Source: Pontederia crassipes
Taxonomy: Eukaryota > Streptophyta > Magnoliopsida > Commelinales > Pontederiaceae
NCBI GenBank assembly: GCA_030549335.1
Contig: CM060188.1
Span: 46,775,696-46,839,695 of the forward strand
Length of the DNA stretch: 64,000 bases
Direction of reading: 5' to 3'
Shown here: in pieces, positions 11,301 through 21,419 of the stretch
How positions within the stretch are numbered: the stretch's first letter is position 1
Layout: every line of letters starts with the position of its first letter
Notes under the pieces: generated by a model
Databases searched by the model: none
The model's input: the letters and a program-made list of their open reading frames with translations, nothing else
Told to the model about the DNA's origin: nothing
Program-made: the position numbers and the translations under genes

Positions 11301-14300
11301 CATATGCAAGGTATTAACTAATTAACAAAAGGAAAACGGATACTCTTCACAAAAGCAAAACTATACATAAGAGTTTCAATTCAAATGGTAGAAAGTTAAG
11401 ATGGAGGGTACTGACCAATGCTTCAAACTTGTTCTCTGCAGTGACAAACGGTAAATTTGTTTCTTCAGCCACCATTGCAGCAATCTTTGCATCAAATCTA
11501 ATTGGGAGTACAATTAAAAAGGTTAGACCGTGCATGATTTAAGGTGAATTGAAGTGAAAGTAGGCTACATCTCAATTTATCTGATCCAATGTAACTGACT
11601 TTTGCATCAATAAATATGGATGGTTGCGCCATTTGGCAACCATCCTTCCCGTTCTCAAAAAAAAAGGAACTATCCGCAAGCAACATATAAGATATGCAAT
11701 CAACCTAAGAAAAAATGGCAGCATGAGAGACTAAAATGATCTACGATAGAGTTCCAAACAAAGATGTGTATTTTTTAAACCTTCAATGTTCACATTCTTT
11801 GAAATTTTAAAGAGCAATCGAAAGACTTTTGTCATTGCAGGCATATAGCCCATCCTTTAAATCCTATTCTTTCTTTAGAATGAGAGAAAAATTCTACTTG
11901 TCACTCGAAAAGAAATGAAAATGTCCTTCCTGAAAATCTAACTTTGTGGATGCAGGTACCATTTGTTAAGTTTGTCGATCCAGTGCTAATATTTTGTCAT
12001 AAGTGATTATCCTCTTATACATGTAACGTGGTTATAGAAAGAAATTTAACCACCTCAAATACCTATATCTTTGTGTATAACTTGGATATCGTTTGACGAA
12101 ATAATGCCACTTCATTTCAAACTTTCTTAGGTTTCGTGAACTTAGTTTAGGTTACATCAGAAATTTGTGTATGACTGAGATTAAAGTTATGAGAAGCGAA
12201 TCAGCAGTAGCAGTAGTAAAAATTTTCTTCCAAGTTAAATACAGACAACTATAGCTAGCTCACAGTTTGGTACCATTGCTGGAAAGATTTCCGTATCATC
12301 ATAAACCAAAAACCATACTCAAACACCATAATGATGTTGTCCTTATAAACTTAACAACCCTCAGTCATAAAACCTAAAAAAAAATTTAAAAAAAAACATG
12401 GGTGCCCATGCTTCCTGGCAGTATTATCCCATAGCAGAATTCTTGAGCTCCTTTCAAAAAATAATTCCTGTGTTCGTTCTTCATATAAAATCAGGCATTG
12501 GTCTCATGGTACTTACATAATTTTTTTTTTGAGAAGAAGTACTTACATAATATATTTCATGAAATTAAATTATTATTTTTCAGAAAAGAAATTAAATTAT
12601 TATTAAATACAACTTCTTTTAAGAGGGAGAAATGGAAGACATTACATTACTCGTCAAAATCAGCTAAAAACCCAAAAGTACCTCACATGAGAATAAAACA
12701 AGATGAGCATATCAATGAAATAATGGATAACATTAAAGCATAAGTATTCAAATGTGATACATTTATAAAGCTCCAAAAGTGTAATTACTACTAGAATGTA
12801 GCTTGATCCTGGAACAACGAATCCAACAGAAGAATCACAACAGTGAAATTAATAAGATATTTAGGAAAAAACAGTATACCCTTTTTTGGTATTCAATCCA
12901 GTTCCTACTGCAGTGCCACCTTGTGCAAGCTGCAAATAAGAGGGTGTCAGAAGAAATAATCTTGGGTAGTAGATATTTGTCATTATATACACAAAACAGA
13001 AGACTACCTGATACATGCGAGGCAGAGTATCCATTATTCTATCAATGCCATATTTTACCTAGAAAAAAATTCAAGAAAATTATTCAGTAATATGATAAAA
13101 AATTCACGAAACATGATTCACTTGAGAAAGAGCAGGGACCAATCTAACCAGAAACAAATCATTAACCAAAGATACCTGTATAGTGTAACCGCTGAACTCT
13201 TGGCCAAGGGTTAAAGGAGTAGCATCTTGAGTATGAGTTCGGCCAATCTTGATGATGTCTTTGAATTCAACAGACTAAAAGGAGAGAAAGAGAAAATCCA
13301 ATGGAGATTAAACTTCAGAAAAACATAATATCTGATATATCTCAAGAAGAAACCCACTACAAAAGGCTGCCATACATTTAAGATTTTTCAATATTGAATT
13401 ATATTGGAGGAGAAATATGTAAATATGAAACTCTTCATACTGAAGTACATATACTGATATATCAGTCAAGTATGATGTCATTCTTTTTAATAGTATTTGG
13501 AAGCAGGGCCCGAAAGAAAACTTTTTCTCACAATTTTCAATGGGCAAGGCAGCATTTTACACTTGTTTGTGAACAAGATCAACTTTTTTTCGAGCAGTGA
13601 ACAAGAACAACTTGATTTCTACATAACTTCGGTGGTCCAAGCTGTCCCAATGGAGCTTAACTTAATTTTATTTCCTCTTTGTTTGGGTGGGTGGTTGGGG
13701 GAGGATAGAAATTTAACTATACTTTAGGATGTCTTAGTAGAGAGCAACGAGATCAACAGAAATCACTTAAATAACTATTGTGTCATGTTTAACAAAAAAA
13801 AACTGAAAGAAGGCTGACCTTGGAATGTAGTGAAGCATGCAACTGCTGCAAGCTTGGAATAAACCTGGAGTTGATCTCTGTAGCTGCAGCAATATGCATA
13901 ACCTGAAGAGGGACAAAAACATATAAGAAATGTGTTTTAAATCTAGACCAGATTTACCACATATGCATAAGAATAGCTTAGGAGACAGTGCAGCAAAATT
14001 GCAATACTACTAACAGTTTACAAAGAATCAGTTATATTTTTTAATAGAGATTATAAATGAAATGGCTTTGTGACTTTTCAAGAGCCGGAATCTGCACGAA
14101 GGGCGTGTGAGGATCCAACCCCTGTCATAGATGGTAGACGAGCGAATTGCAACTTGGCTTCACTTGGGCGGCCGCAACCTGCTACATCATTTGGTACTAT
14201 TCTCTACAGGCCTTGTCGATCTATAAAGCAATGTGTCCTTGTTCTCAAATACGATAATTTCAAGTTGGTTCTTCAATTTTGTGCTTGACTTAGACACCTG

Positions 14301-17300
14301 TTATGATGTTTTAGCTTCTTTACATCCAGTCTCTTGAATGTGTATCTTCTTCTGTAGTCTCTTAGAATCTGACATGTCATATTGGCAGATAATTTATATG
14401 AATTTCAAGAACTTATATTACCCCTGTAACTTATCCCCACTATATGCATCTATAGCGCTAAGCTGCATTACTAAACACCACAAATTTCGGTCAAAATGTG
14501 GCTGCAAATAGCTTACAGAATCATCGAAGAAGAACAATATCCAGAATGAGAAGAAACAAGTTGCATCTTGTAAACCAAGAGAACATAAGACTCAAGATGA
14601 ACTAACAATTTCTATTTTAACATAAGAACTTTCTCTGACTCTGGGTTTCATGACATTGTGAATCAAGTGAAAGGAAAGTGTCGTTGACCAAGTAGTTTTC
14701 TTGGATGGAGTTTCTTCAAAGCTTTTGCCCCTGAAACATAGTATGCATCAAGTCATTACATATCATCAGTTCGTTGGTTGCATATATGATCAGTTGAGGC
14801 ACCTAGTTTATTATCCATATATCTGTGAGTGAACTCCTTATCACAGTGCATATATGGCTTTAGAGCATACTAGAAAGATAATAAATATATTATTTTGCAC
14901 TGGAGTCAGGTTCCATTCGACTTCATGAAATTGCATAATGTTGGTTTTAGAGCATACTAGAAAGATAATACATGTATTATTTTGACATCGGAGTCAAGTT
15001 CCATTTGACTTCGTGAAATTGCATAATGTTGGTGCAGCTTTAATTTTTTTTTTACCAAGTTCTTGTTCTTTAAAAGCCTCATTCATTTTCCACATGATCT
15101 AGATAGCATCCTTAGCAGAGAACTGCAATATTGTTATTAGGGAAATAAACAAATATATAAGTCAGTATTATACATTTATTGAGGCAATTGAGGATCTAAG
15201 CTAGGAAGGTGATTGATTTGAGCATTTGCACACTTTGTGAAGGTGGTTTCTCTTTTCTATCAATTCCTTTATATCTCAAGTATCCTCAATTTTCTTGAAG
15301 GAGCTACGGGCTCCTCAGAAACAAATGAATGATATCTTGGCATTTTGGAGTGAAGGATTAAGTTTACAATAAAAAATTAGTCATATTTATTAGCCCCTAA
15401 GACGCAAATCTTTCTCATTAGAAAACCGGCACAATTGTAAACTTTCTCATGCTACCTAACACATTTTTCCATTTTTTTGGCTTCAACATTGACAAGAATT
15501 TTTTTATTTTCCCTTTGGACCCTATATCTGTACTTTCATTAACTTTTTGTACTTATTCTCCTCTTTCAACATTAGCAATATCCTTATGTAACACTGTAGA
15601 TTCTTACATAAAGACTATTTTCTTGGTTGGATGTTGTATTATAGTACGACCAAGGTTAGCGAGTCCTTATGTTGGAGGTGTGCCAATTCCCCAAGGAGCT
15701 TACATTGGGAACTCTACTCATCAACAACCAGCTCTATTTAGCTATCAACAGGGATTTCAGTGTCCCGCCTTTAGGTTAGTTAATTTTTGGAAGCTTTGTG
15801 ATGAAACAATTGCTGGCTTCTTGAAAGAAAAAAAGAGAAAATAAATTTGCTTTTGTTTCTACCTTGACATTCATTATTGATTTCCTCACTCGCACATGAG
15901 AACTAGGTTCTTGGGTGAAGGACCTCAAGGAACTTGTTGAATAATGAAATAGAAGAAAACTAAACTTCATTCTTTGTAACACTTTATGTTGAGAGGTTTG
16001 TTGCAAAACATTGCAATGATCTGGGTATATTGAAGCATTGTTATTTAAAAACCTTGTTTATATGCTCCAATAGCCATTTGGTTTGCTAACAATATAGAAT
16101 AGAGGGTGGAAAAGTCACAGATATCTATAATGTCTTATATTTCATATTTGGCATTGGACCAAACCTTAAAACTCCTAAAACATATCTTGCATGGGTTGAA
16201 TCAAAATGTATGACACTTCTTTGGGCGTCACATTGTAAATTTTATCTATTAAGTCTATGGAATTGGAAAGATCCATAAAGGCCCCATGTTAAAATTTGAA
16301 AATTAACGTTATTATGATGCATTTTTTTGAAAGGATGTTATTATCATACTGTTAAAATTGATGTGCTAACCAATTTCCCTAAAAGTTTGGGTTATTGCAT
16401 GTGAATTAGTTATGATCAATTGAAGTAAGGCCAAGTATTGCCCCACACCTTAGACATTGAAACTGGTAATTAACAATAGTTGTAATTGAAATAATTATAT
16501 GGGGTTAATGAGGGTGTCATGCACCTGTTTATTGACACCATGCAAAGCATAATCCTATCCATAAAATGTTTAAATCTGCGATTGTGATCTGTTCTTAAAA
16601 CTATTCATATATGAAACTGCACCATCCATATATACATCATTCTTATAATGCAAGTGCACTTAAGGTGGCATTCGCGTAGATTTAAAATCTGATAGTTTGA
16701 ATTAGACTTCATACGGTGCCAATAAGATAGTACATGTCATGATCATTTTTCCCTAGCTACATTACCAAAGAATGGTCTGGTATATTTGTCTACTCCATAA
16801 GTTTTATGTAATTAACAATGTGTTACCTTACCTTAAAAAAACAGTTCATGTTCGGTCCCAAGCCCGGATAAAGGAGGAAGGTTGTGTTAGGCCCCGACAG
16901 CCAGCGTAAAACCCTGTCGAATCCCATGAACATGGATCAGGCGTCGTATGATCCATGTAGCCCCCGACCCCACCTAGTGGGATAAGGCTTTGTTGTTGTT
17001 GTTGTATAAATGAAATAATTGTAAAAAAAATCAGCATGGTGTATTATAATTGGTACAAGAAACCACTCAGAAAAAAATTGGTATAAGAAAACATTTTATC
17101 CTTCTGATAGTTCCTATCTCACTGTGCACCACTCAATTATAACCAAGAGCTTAAGGTTTAAGATTTGGAGAGAACTCAAGTTAGTAAAGAAAAGTGTAGA
17201 CACACCAACTGTAGGTTCTGTCTCATCTCTATGTCAAACTCTATGATGAACAGAAAAAGTTTTATCCATCTATCTGACAACTCCTATCTCTCAGCAGTGT

Positions 17301-19786
17301 GTTTTGCATCATTGTCATTAAGCCCATCTCTGCCTCTGATGAGCATGTCACTTTGTATTTCAAACATGATATTTATAGCATCACAATGTAAAATAAAAGT
17401 TTGATCCTTTTGACAACGCTCATCACCAGTAATGTGTTTATGCATTCATATTATCAAGTCATCTCTGCCTCTGATAAGCATGTCATGTTATGCTTTTTAC
17501 ATGATATTTACAGTCGTACAAAAATGCGGATAAAAACTATCTAGAACACAACATTACAAAATTTGGGCAATGAAAGAAACTATAAGGTGTATTTATGTTT
17601 TAGCAGACAGTCAATGTAAAGACCAGAAGAAACTAAAACTTACTGTCGGAAAGGTATCATTAGAGGATTGGGATCTATTGACGTGATCATTGGGATGCAC
17701 AAACTTATCACCCCGTTTATGCCCAAGAATTTCAGCTGCCCTATTTGCAATTACCTGGAAGATCAACCGAATAAATCAAGAAGTTAATAACGTAGGAACA
17801 ACACAAGGACCAATGTACATGGGTAAAGAAAAGGTGATAGAATGAAGAAGCTGGAACAAAAGACAAGGGATTATAGGACAAATACTAATTTCTTTTAAAG
17901 GCAAAACTTCAAAAGCAATACCCCACACCTCAATAAATGCAACAAATTCTGCCATTTTTTTAGACAAGAATGTGATACAAAGAGTGGCTTCCTTTTTTTT
18001 TTTCTTGAGAGGCAAAGAGTGCCTTCTTTGCTCCATCTCAAATTGGCGAAACTCAAAGGATGGAATTAAAAAATCAATAGGTCCCGGTGAAGCAATGAGC
18101 TCACCTAATGGTATTGTCGATTATCTTTTTTCCCCTCTCTTGAAAGAGAACACAACAACAACAACAACAAAGCCTTATCCCACTAGGTGGGGTCGGCTAA
18201 ACCAAAACCAAAATTGGAAGGAAAAACAGAAAAGTAAATGAATTTATATTATTCTATATAGTGACATCTAGAGGAAAGATAGTGTGGTACAGAAAACTAA
18301 TAAATTAAGGCATAAGATCATGTGTGATATCATTAAAGATTGATCATGTTTTCTAAGTCCAGAACGTATATGCATAAGATAGGCTTAATAGCTTCTAAAA
18401 ATTATGTAGGAAGATTCAGTTACTCTGCTACACAAGATTGAGTTATTACTCAGGATTCAATATAATATGGCTCTTTAACGTCAAATGATACTACTATAAG
18501 GAGTTATGAAAGATGATTACCTATGATATATGTTGTGCATAAAAACAGAAAATCATCCAAATCCAAGCAAAGTGTATAACATGTTGGTCATGCTCTCTAA
18601 TTTAAAAGAGTAAAAGAATGACTGAGAAAAGCTAGTCATTCATGTATGTGTTTAAATCTGGAATGTACATGTACACTGTGTGGCACCAAAAAGCTATAAA
18701 GATGGGGTGACACGGTCGTAAGACCCCAATACTAGCTAATGCTGCTAGTAGTTTAGACAATCAGCCGTTTCAGAGAAAAAAAGAAGAAACTGATGATCAT
18801 GGTACTTTGTTAACCATGTCTCATGTACCTACATTCTACCTAGAAGAACAATAGGATAAGAGGAACTTCACATAATGCAACTGTCATAAGAGGATTGACA
18901 AACAGATCATGCACATAGCACAAATGTGTGGAAAGCGTCCAATAATTTTCAACCATAAATGAACTTTTCATTTAATGTCAAAGGAGAAGATAAAGTTGGA
19001 TAAATTCTCTCCATACTGACCTCATTTGCATTCATGTTGCTCTGAGTACCACTTCCAGTTTGCCATATAACAAGTGGGAAATGGTCATTCAGTTTCCCCT
19101 CAGCAACCTCTTGGGCAGCCTGCATTACTGCCTTCCCAATAGTGGGATCGAGACCATATTCCATGTTTACCTGCACGAACATATGTGTACACCTAATGTA
19201 GGCAACGACTGAAATATGATGTACAGAATAATGATCCGAAAAGGTAATAATGATGGCCAAGTCTAACTGCTTCTCACAGAAAATCATATGAACATGAAGG
19301 CATTGCATTCACATAATTTGAGAATATTCGTATAGGATATCCATCATAAGGTGACAAATCCAAGGTCGGCAGGAGTAGAGTATGGACAATTCCACCGAGA
19401 AAACGAAAGCGCAAACCTTAGCAGCGCACTTCTTGAGCACCCCAAACGCCCTAATGATCGGCTCCGGCATCTGCTCCCGCTCGCCTCCGATGTCAAAGTT
19501 CTGCAGCGATCTCTGCGTCTGCGCGCCCCATAGCCTGCGGGATACAAAGATTAGAGAGATCAGAGGATCAGAAGCAGCGAACGACCAGGTAACGGAAGAA
19601 AAGAGTGAGGAAAGGGACGAACTTGTCGGCGGGGACCTTGATCGGGCCGAAGGTGTCCCTCTCCTCCCGGAACGATTCCGCCATGGTCTGGAGCATCGCC
19701 GACCGGAGCACGCCGCCCAGCATCGCCGGTGCGGCGGCGGATCGGCAGCTGGTGAGACGGCGGGAGGCTACGAAGATCATGGCCAT
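8312..19786 (-). CDS. FUM1: Fumarate hydratase (class II fumarase), mitochondrial type, 17 exons
   Basis: Catalyses reversible hydration of fumarate to malate in the TCA cycle. Exons in coding order: 19786-19623, 19534-19417, 19170-19021, 17754-17644, 13902-13819, 13274-13176, 13058-13008, 12929-12880, 11497-11416, 10684-10590, 10465-10399, 10275-10225, 9748-9653, 9443-9345, 9245-9216, 9119-9054, 8398-8312. All have GT/AG borders; they sum to 1500 nt, 499 residues, close to the usual plant length. The N-terminus (about 1-36) is rich in Arg, Ser and Ala with no acidic residue, as in a mitochondrial transit peptide. Family landmarks: GSGTQSNMN (133-141), SSNDTFPT (174-181), GRTHTQDAT with the likely catalytic His 223, and the GSSIMPGKVNP signature loop (352-362) with the catalytic Ser. 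Exon 15 is only 30 nt. No frameshift or stop, so it is presumably functional. The introns carry an RRM gene fragment, RTE tails and mini-insertions. Confidence 0.96.
10513..10549 (-). mobile_element. Tail-only insertion in fumarase intron 10
   Basis: ATGATACAATA (11 bp) occurs exactly at 10513-10523 and 10539-10549, flanking a 15-nt segment with eight T. Read on the minus strand this is a short A-run insertion with a target-site duplication. Confidence 0.6.
12509..12551 (-). mobile_element. Tail-only insertion in fumarase intron 8
   Basis: GTACTTACATAAT (13 bp, perfect) flanks a 17-nt insert that reads TTCTTCTCAAAAAAAAA on the minus strand. This is the clearest example of the CTTCTCAAAA-ended class. 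Confidence 0.7.
12561..12604. mobile_element. Second tail-only-like insertion, adjacent
   Basis: A 17-bp direct repeat beginning GAAATTAAATTATTA (12561-12577 and 12588-12604) flanks only 10 nt, TTTCAGAAAA. The AT-rich composition makes slippage a reasonable alternative. Confidence 0.4.
13569..13613 (-). mobile_element. Tail-only insertion in fumarase intron 5
   Basis: A 17-bp repeat starting GTGAACAAGA (one mismatch between copies, 13569-13585 and 13597-13613) flanks 11 nt, TTTTTCGAGCA. Confidence 0.6.
14058..15790 (+). pseudogene. Fragment of an RRM RNA-binding protein gene, antisense in fumarase intron 4
   Basis: Translation from 14058 gives [18 protein letters not shown] and then [19 protein letters not shown], the RNP1-proximal end of the single RRM and following linker of plant ARP1/RBM24-like RNA-binding proteins. 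About 1.45 kb downstream, after an AG at about 15640, a second block reads [20 protein letters not shown] and then a [13 protein letters not shown] stretch, the part expected after the next intron in such genes. The N-terminal half of the RRM is missing, and neither piece is joined to a complete frame. Because intron-like DNA separates the blocks, this looks like captured genomic DNA rather than a processed cDNA copy. It lies on the strand opposite fumarase. Confidence 0.7.
14856..15029 (+). repeat. 87-bp tandem duplication
   Basis: Two adjacent copies (14856-14942 and 14943-15029), each from GGYTTTAGAGCATACTAG to GCATAATGTT, differ at several positions. They lie between the two RRM blocks. 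Confidence 0.85.
16351..16388 (-). mobile_element. Fragment of the TRIM-like repeat found at 62.4 kb
   Basis: GTTAAAATTGATGTGCTAAC followed by CAATTTCCCTAAAAG nearly matches the repeated LTR-like end at 62353, 62570 and 62778. Only about 38 bp is recognisable here, in fumarase intron 4. Confidence 0.5.
16850..17005 (+). mobile_element. RTE-type LINE 3' end, 5'-truncated
   Basis: Runs from TTCGGTCCCAAGCCCGG to a GACCCCACCTAGTGGGATAA core and a (TTG)n tail, the characteristic 3' end of plant RTE LINEs. The same core occurs at 18.15, 59.2 and 60.95 kb in this window. It sits in fumarase intron 4 in antisense orientation. Confidence 0.85.
17049..17090 (+). mobile_element. Tail-only insertion in fumarase intron 4
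   Basis: ATTGGTAYAAGAAA (13 of 14 matching; 17049-17062 and 17077-17090) flanks CCACTCAGAAAAAA. Confidence 0.6.
17319..17512 (+). repeat. Imperfect tandem duplication, 137-bp spacing
   Basis: The block CATCTCTGCCTCTGATRAGC through CATGATATTTAYAG appears near 17325 and again near 17462 in fumarase intron 4. Confidence 0.7.
17978..18029 (-). mobile_element. Tail-only insertion in fumarase intron 3
   Basis: CAAAGAGTGGCTTCC and CAAAGAGTGCCTTCT flank a T-run plus CTTGAGAGG. On the minus strand the insert reads CCTCTCAAG followed by an A-run. Confidence 0.55.
18151..18199 (-). mobile_element. RTE LINE tail in fumarase intron 3
   Basis: (CAA)n followed by AGCCTTATCCCACTAGG and TGGGGTCGGCTA is the reverse complement of the RTE 3' end. 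Only about 49 bp is present. Confidence 0.8.
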
Positions 19787-19816
19787 CTCTCGGCCGTTCG
19801 GGAAATTGTCCTCTCT

Positions 19817-19817
<1 letters not shown>

Positions 19818-19848
<31 letters not shown>
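19818..19848. repeat. (CGG)n trinucleotide repeat
   Basis: About ten CGG units in the fumarase 5' leader. Confidence 0.95.
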
Positions 19849-19945
19849 TCGAAGGTGGCAGGGGAGGAACGCGGCTGCCGTCGGGATTTGGTCTTGTTCA
19901 AAGAGTGCTATTGATGCGGTTGAAGCATTTGAAGGTTGGTAAATA

Positions 19946-20002
19946 TTATATTATATTATATTATATTATATTATATTATATTATATTATATTATATTATA
20001 TT
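19946..20002. repeat. (TTATA)n pentanucleotide microsatellite
   Basis: About eleven uninterrupted TTATA units; on the fumarase strand they read as TATAA repeats. Confidence 0.95.
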
Positions 20003-20299
20003 AGCCCACATTTAAGGAAGAAATCTATAAATTACTTCATTCAACTAATAATCTTTTACTTTAATCTTAAATTACTTTATTCGTGAGGTTATGATAATGT
20101 TTGAATTTAATCAACTTTTTTTGTATTATCTAAATTTATTGGAATATAATATATATTTTATATAGAACTAATGTACCTTAAAAGCATTTTTATGATTTTG
20201 GAGGGATGTTAAGTGTATTTCAATCATAATTCATCGATTAAGTGATCGTAAGTAATTAAATCTATTAATTTAAGCCTATCATTTATTTGAACTGTGGAT

Positions 20300-20732
20300 A
20301 GGAGTGTTCATGAGTCAGATTTGACCCGATATGATCTGCTCAATTTTGATCTGGTTGGGTCGGGGTGAGTCAGCCCTTTTTGGAGGGATGGATCCGACCC
20401 AACCCGTCCGACTCGGTTCAAGTCGGGTGGTCGGGTTATCCTACCACCATTTTTTTTAAAATTTTCCTTATATTTTCTATTATTTAATATAAAATATGAT
20501 ATAATATTTATTTTAAAAGCATCAAATAATCTGTTAAACATTTATATATTATTTTACACATTTAAAATATTTTATTTTAATATTTTTTAATTTTTTAGTA
20601 TAAAATATAAGTTAAAAATTAAAAAAAAATCGGATCTTCGGATCGAATCAATTCGGATCGAAAAATTTTGACCACGGACCCGACCCGATCCAAACTTAGA
20701 TCGGGTCGGATGATACCGTTGAAGACCCCCAA
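20300..20732. mobile_element. Non-autonomous hAT-like element, 433 bp
   Basis: Ends AGGAGTGTTCATGAG (left) and, reversed, TTGGGGGTCTTCAACGG (right) share a GGRGTSTTCA-type terminus. The interior is rich in GGGTCGG/CCGACCC, as in common plant hAT MITEs. The 8-bp flanks CTGTGGAT and TTGTGGAT (20292-20299, 20733-20740) differ at one base, matching the hAT target-site duplication length. Confidence 0.6.
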
Positions 20733-21419
20733 TTGTGGATGAGTGCTCCCCATCTCTTCGTAATAGAAGGTGTAAAGTATATTAATTCATATATTAACTA
20801 TTTATTTATTGTATCCCTAACTACTTCATATCATGACAAGTGAGTGCTTTTGCTGTTTGTTTATTTCATTTGAACGCTTTTTGTTTGTTCTATGTGCAGA
20901 CACCACTTTGTGTTGGCTTGCATGGTTGTGATTTTTCTGTGCAGTTTCTAATCATTACCTTCCATCTTTTTGAGAATAAAGTATAATGCCCCCTAACTTT
21001 GTCCATTTTAAATAGAGTATCCTCTACCTTATATGAAGTTTAGCGAATGTCCTTCAACTTTATGTTTTTGCGACAATACTCTTCACCTGCTTTTGGGCTC
21101 AAAACGTTCAAATACAAATAATTTAACGCTCTGAGAGTATAGTTAGGACAACTATATCATTTTGCGAAATAGAAACACATCAAGATACATATCAAATCCA
21201 CAAATATGCACAAACATTAATATCCAGATGTTAACGTATAACTCTTTGCCAACATCCACAAACGTTAGTATTCAAATGTTATCGGCTACTGTTTGCCAAC
21301 ATCCATAATCGTTAATATCCAAATGTTAACGTATAACTGTTTGCCAACATCCACATCCACAAAGGATAACAATAAAAAAAACATCCACATAAGCTTATGT
21401 ACATCTTAAGAAGAGTTCG

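Larger units (their letters stand above)
19787..20002 (-). promoter_or_regulatory. Fumarase 5' leader and probable core promoter
   Basis: Upstream of the ATG at 19786 the minus strand has a (CCG)n run (19848-19818) and then, about 160-215 nt upstream, a long TATAA pentanucleotide array (20002-19946) that supplies many TATA-box-like words. An ATG at 19901 opens a frame that runs through the CCG repeat as a polyproline stretch and overlaps the fumarase start out of frame; it would act as an overlapping uORF if transcription begins upstream of it. The transcription start is not known. Confidence 0.5.

Noticed and set aside
13354..13364. CACTACAAAA word in a fumarase intron as a CACTA end
   Set aside because: No sub-terminal repeats and no partner; likely chance.
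16308..16344. Another tail-only insertion with GTTATTAT flanks
   Set aside because: Only 8 bp match exactly in AT-rich DNA; too weak to count with the other eleven.
19351..20015. Plus-strand frames of up to 186 codons over the fumarase 5' exons
   Set aside because: They are antisense to fumarase exons 1-2 and the CGG repeat, with no recognisable domain.
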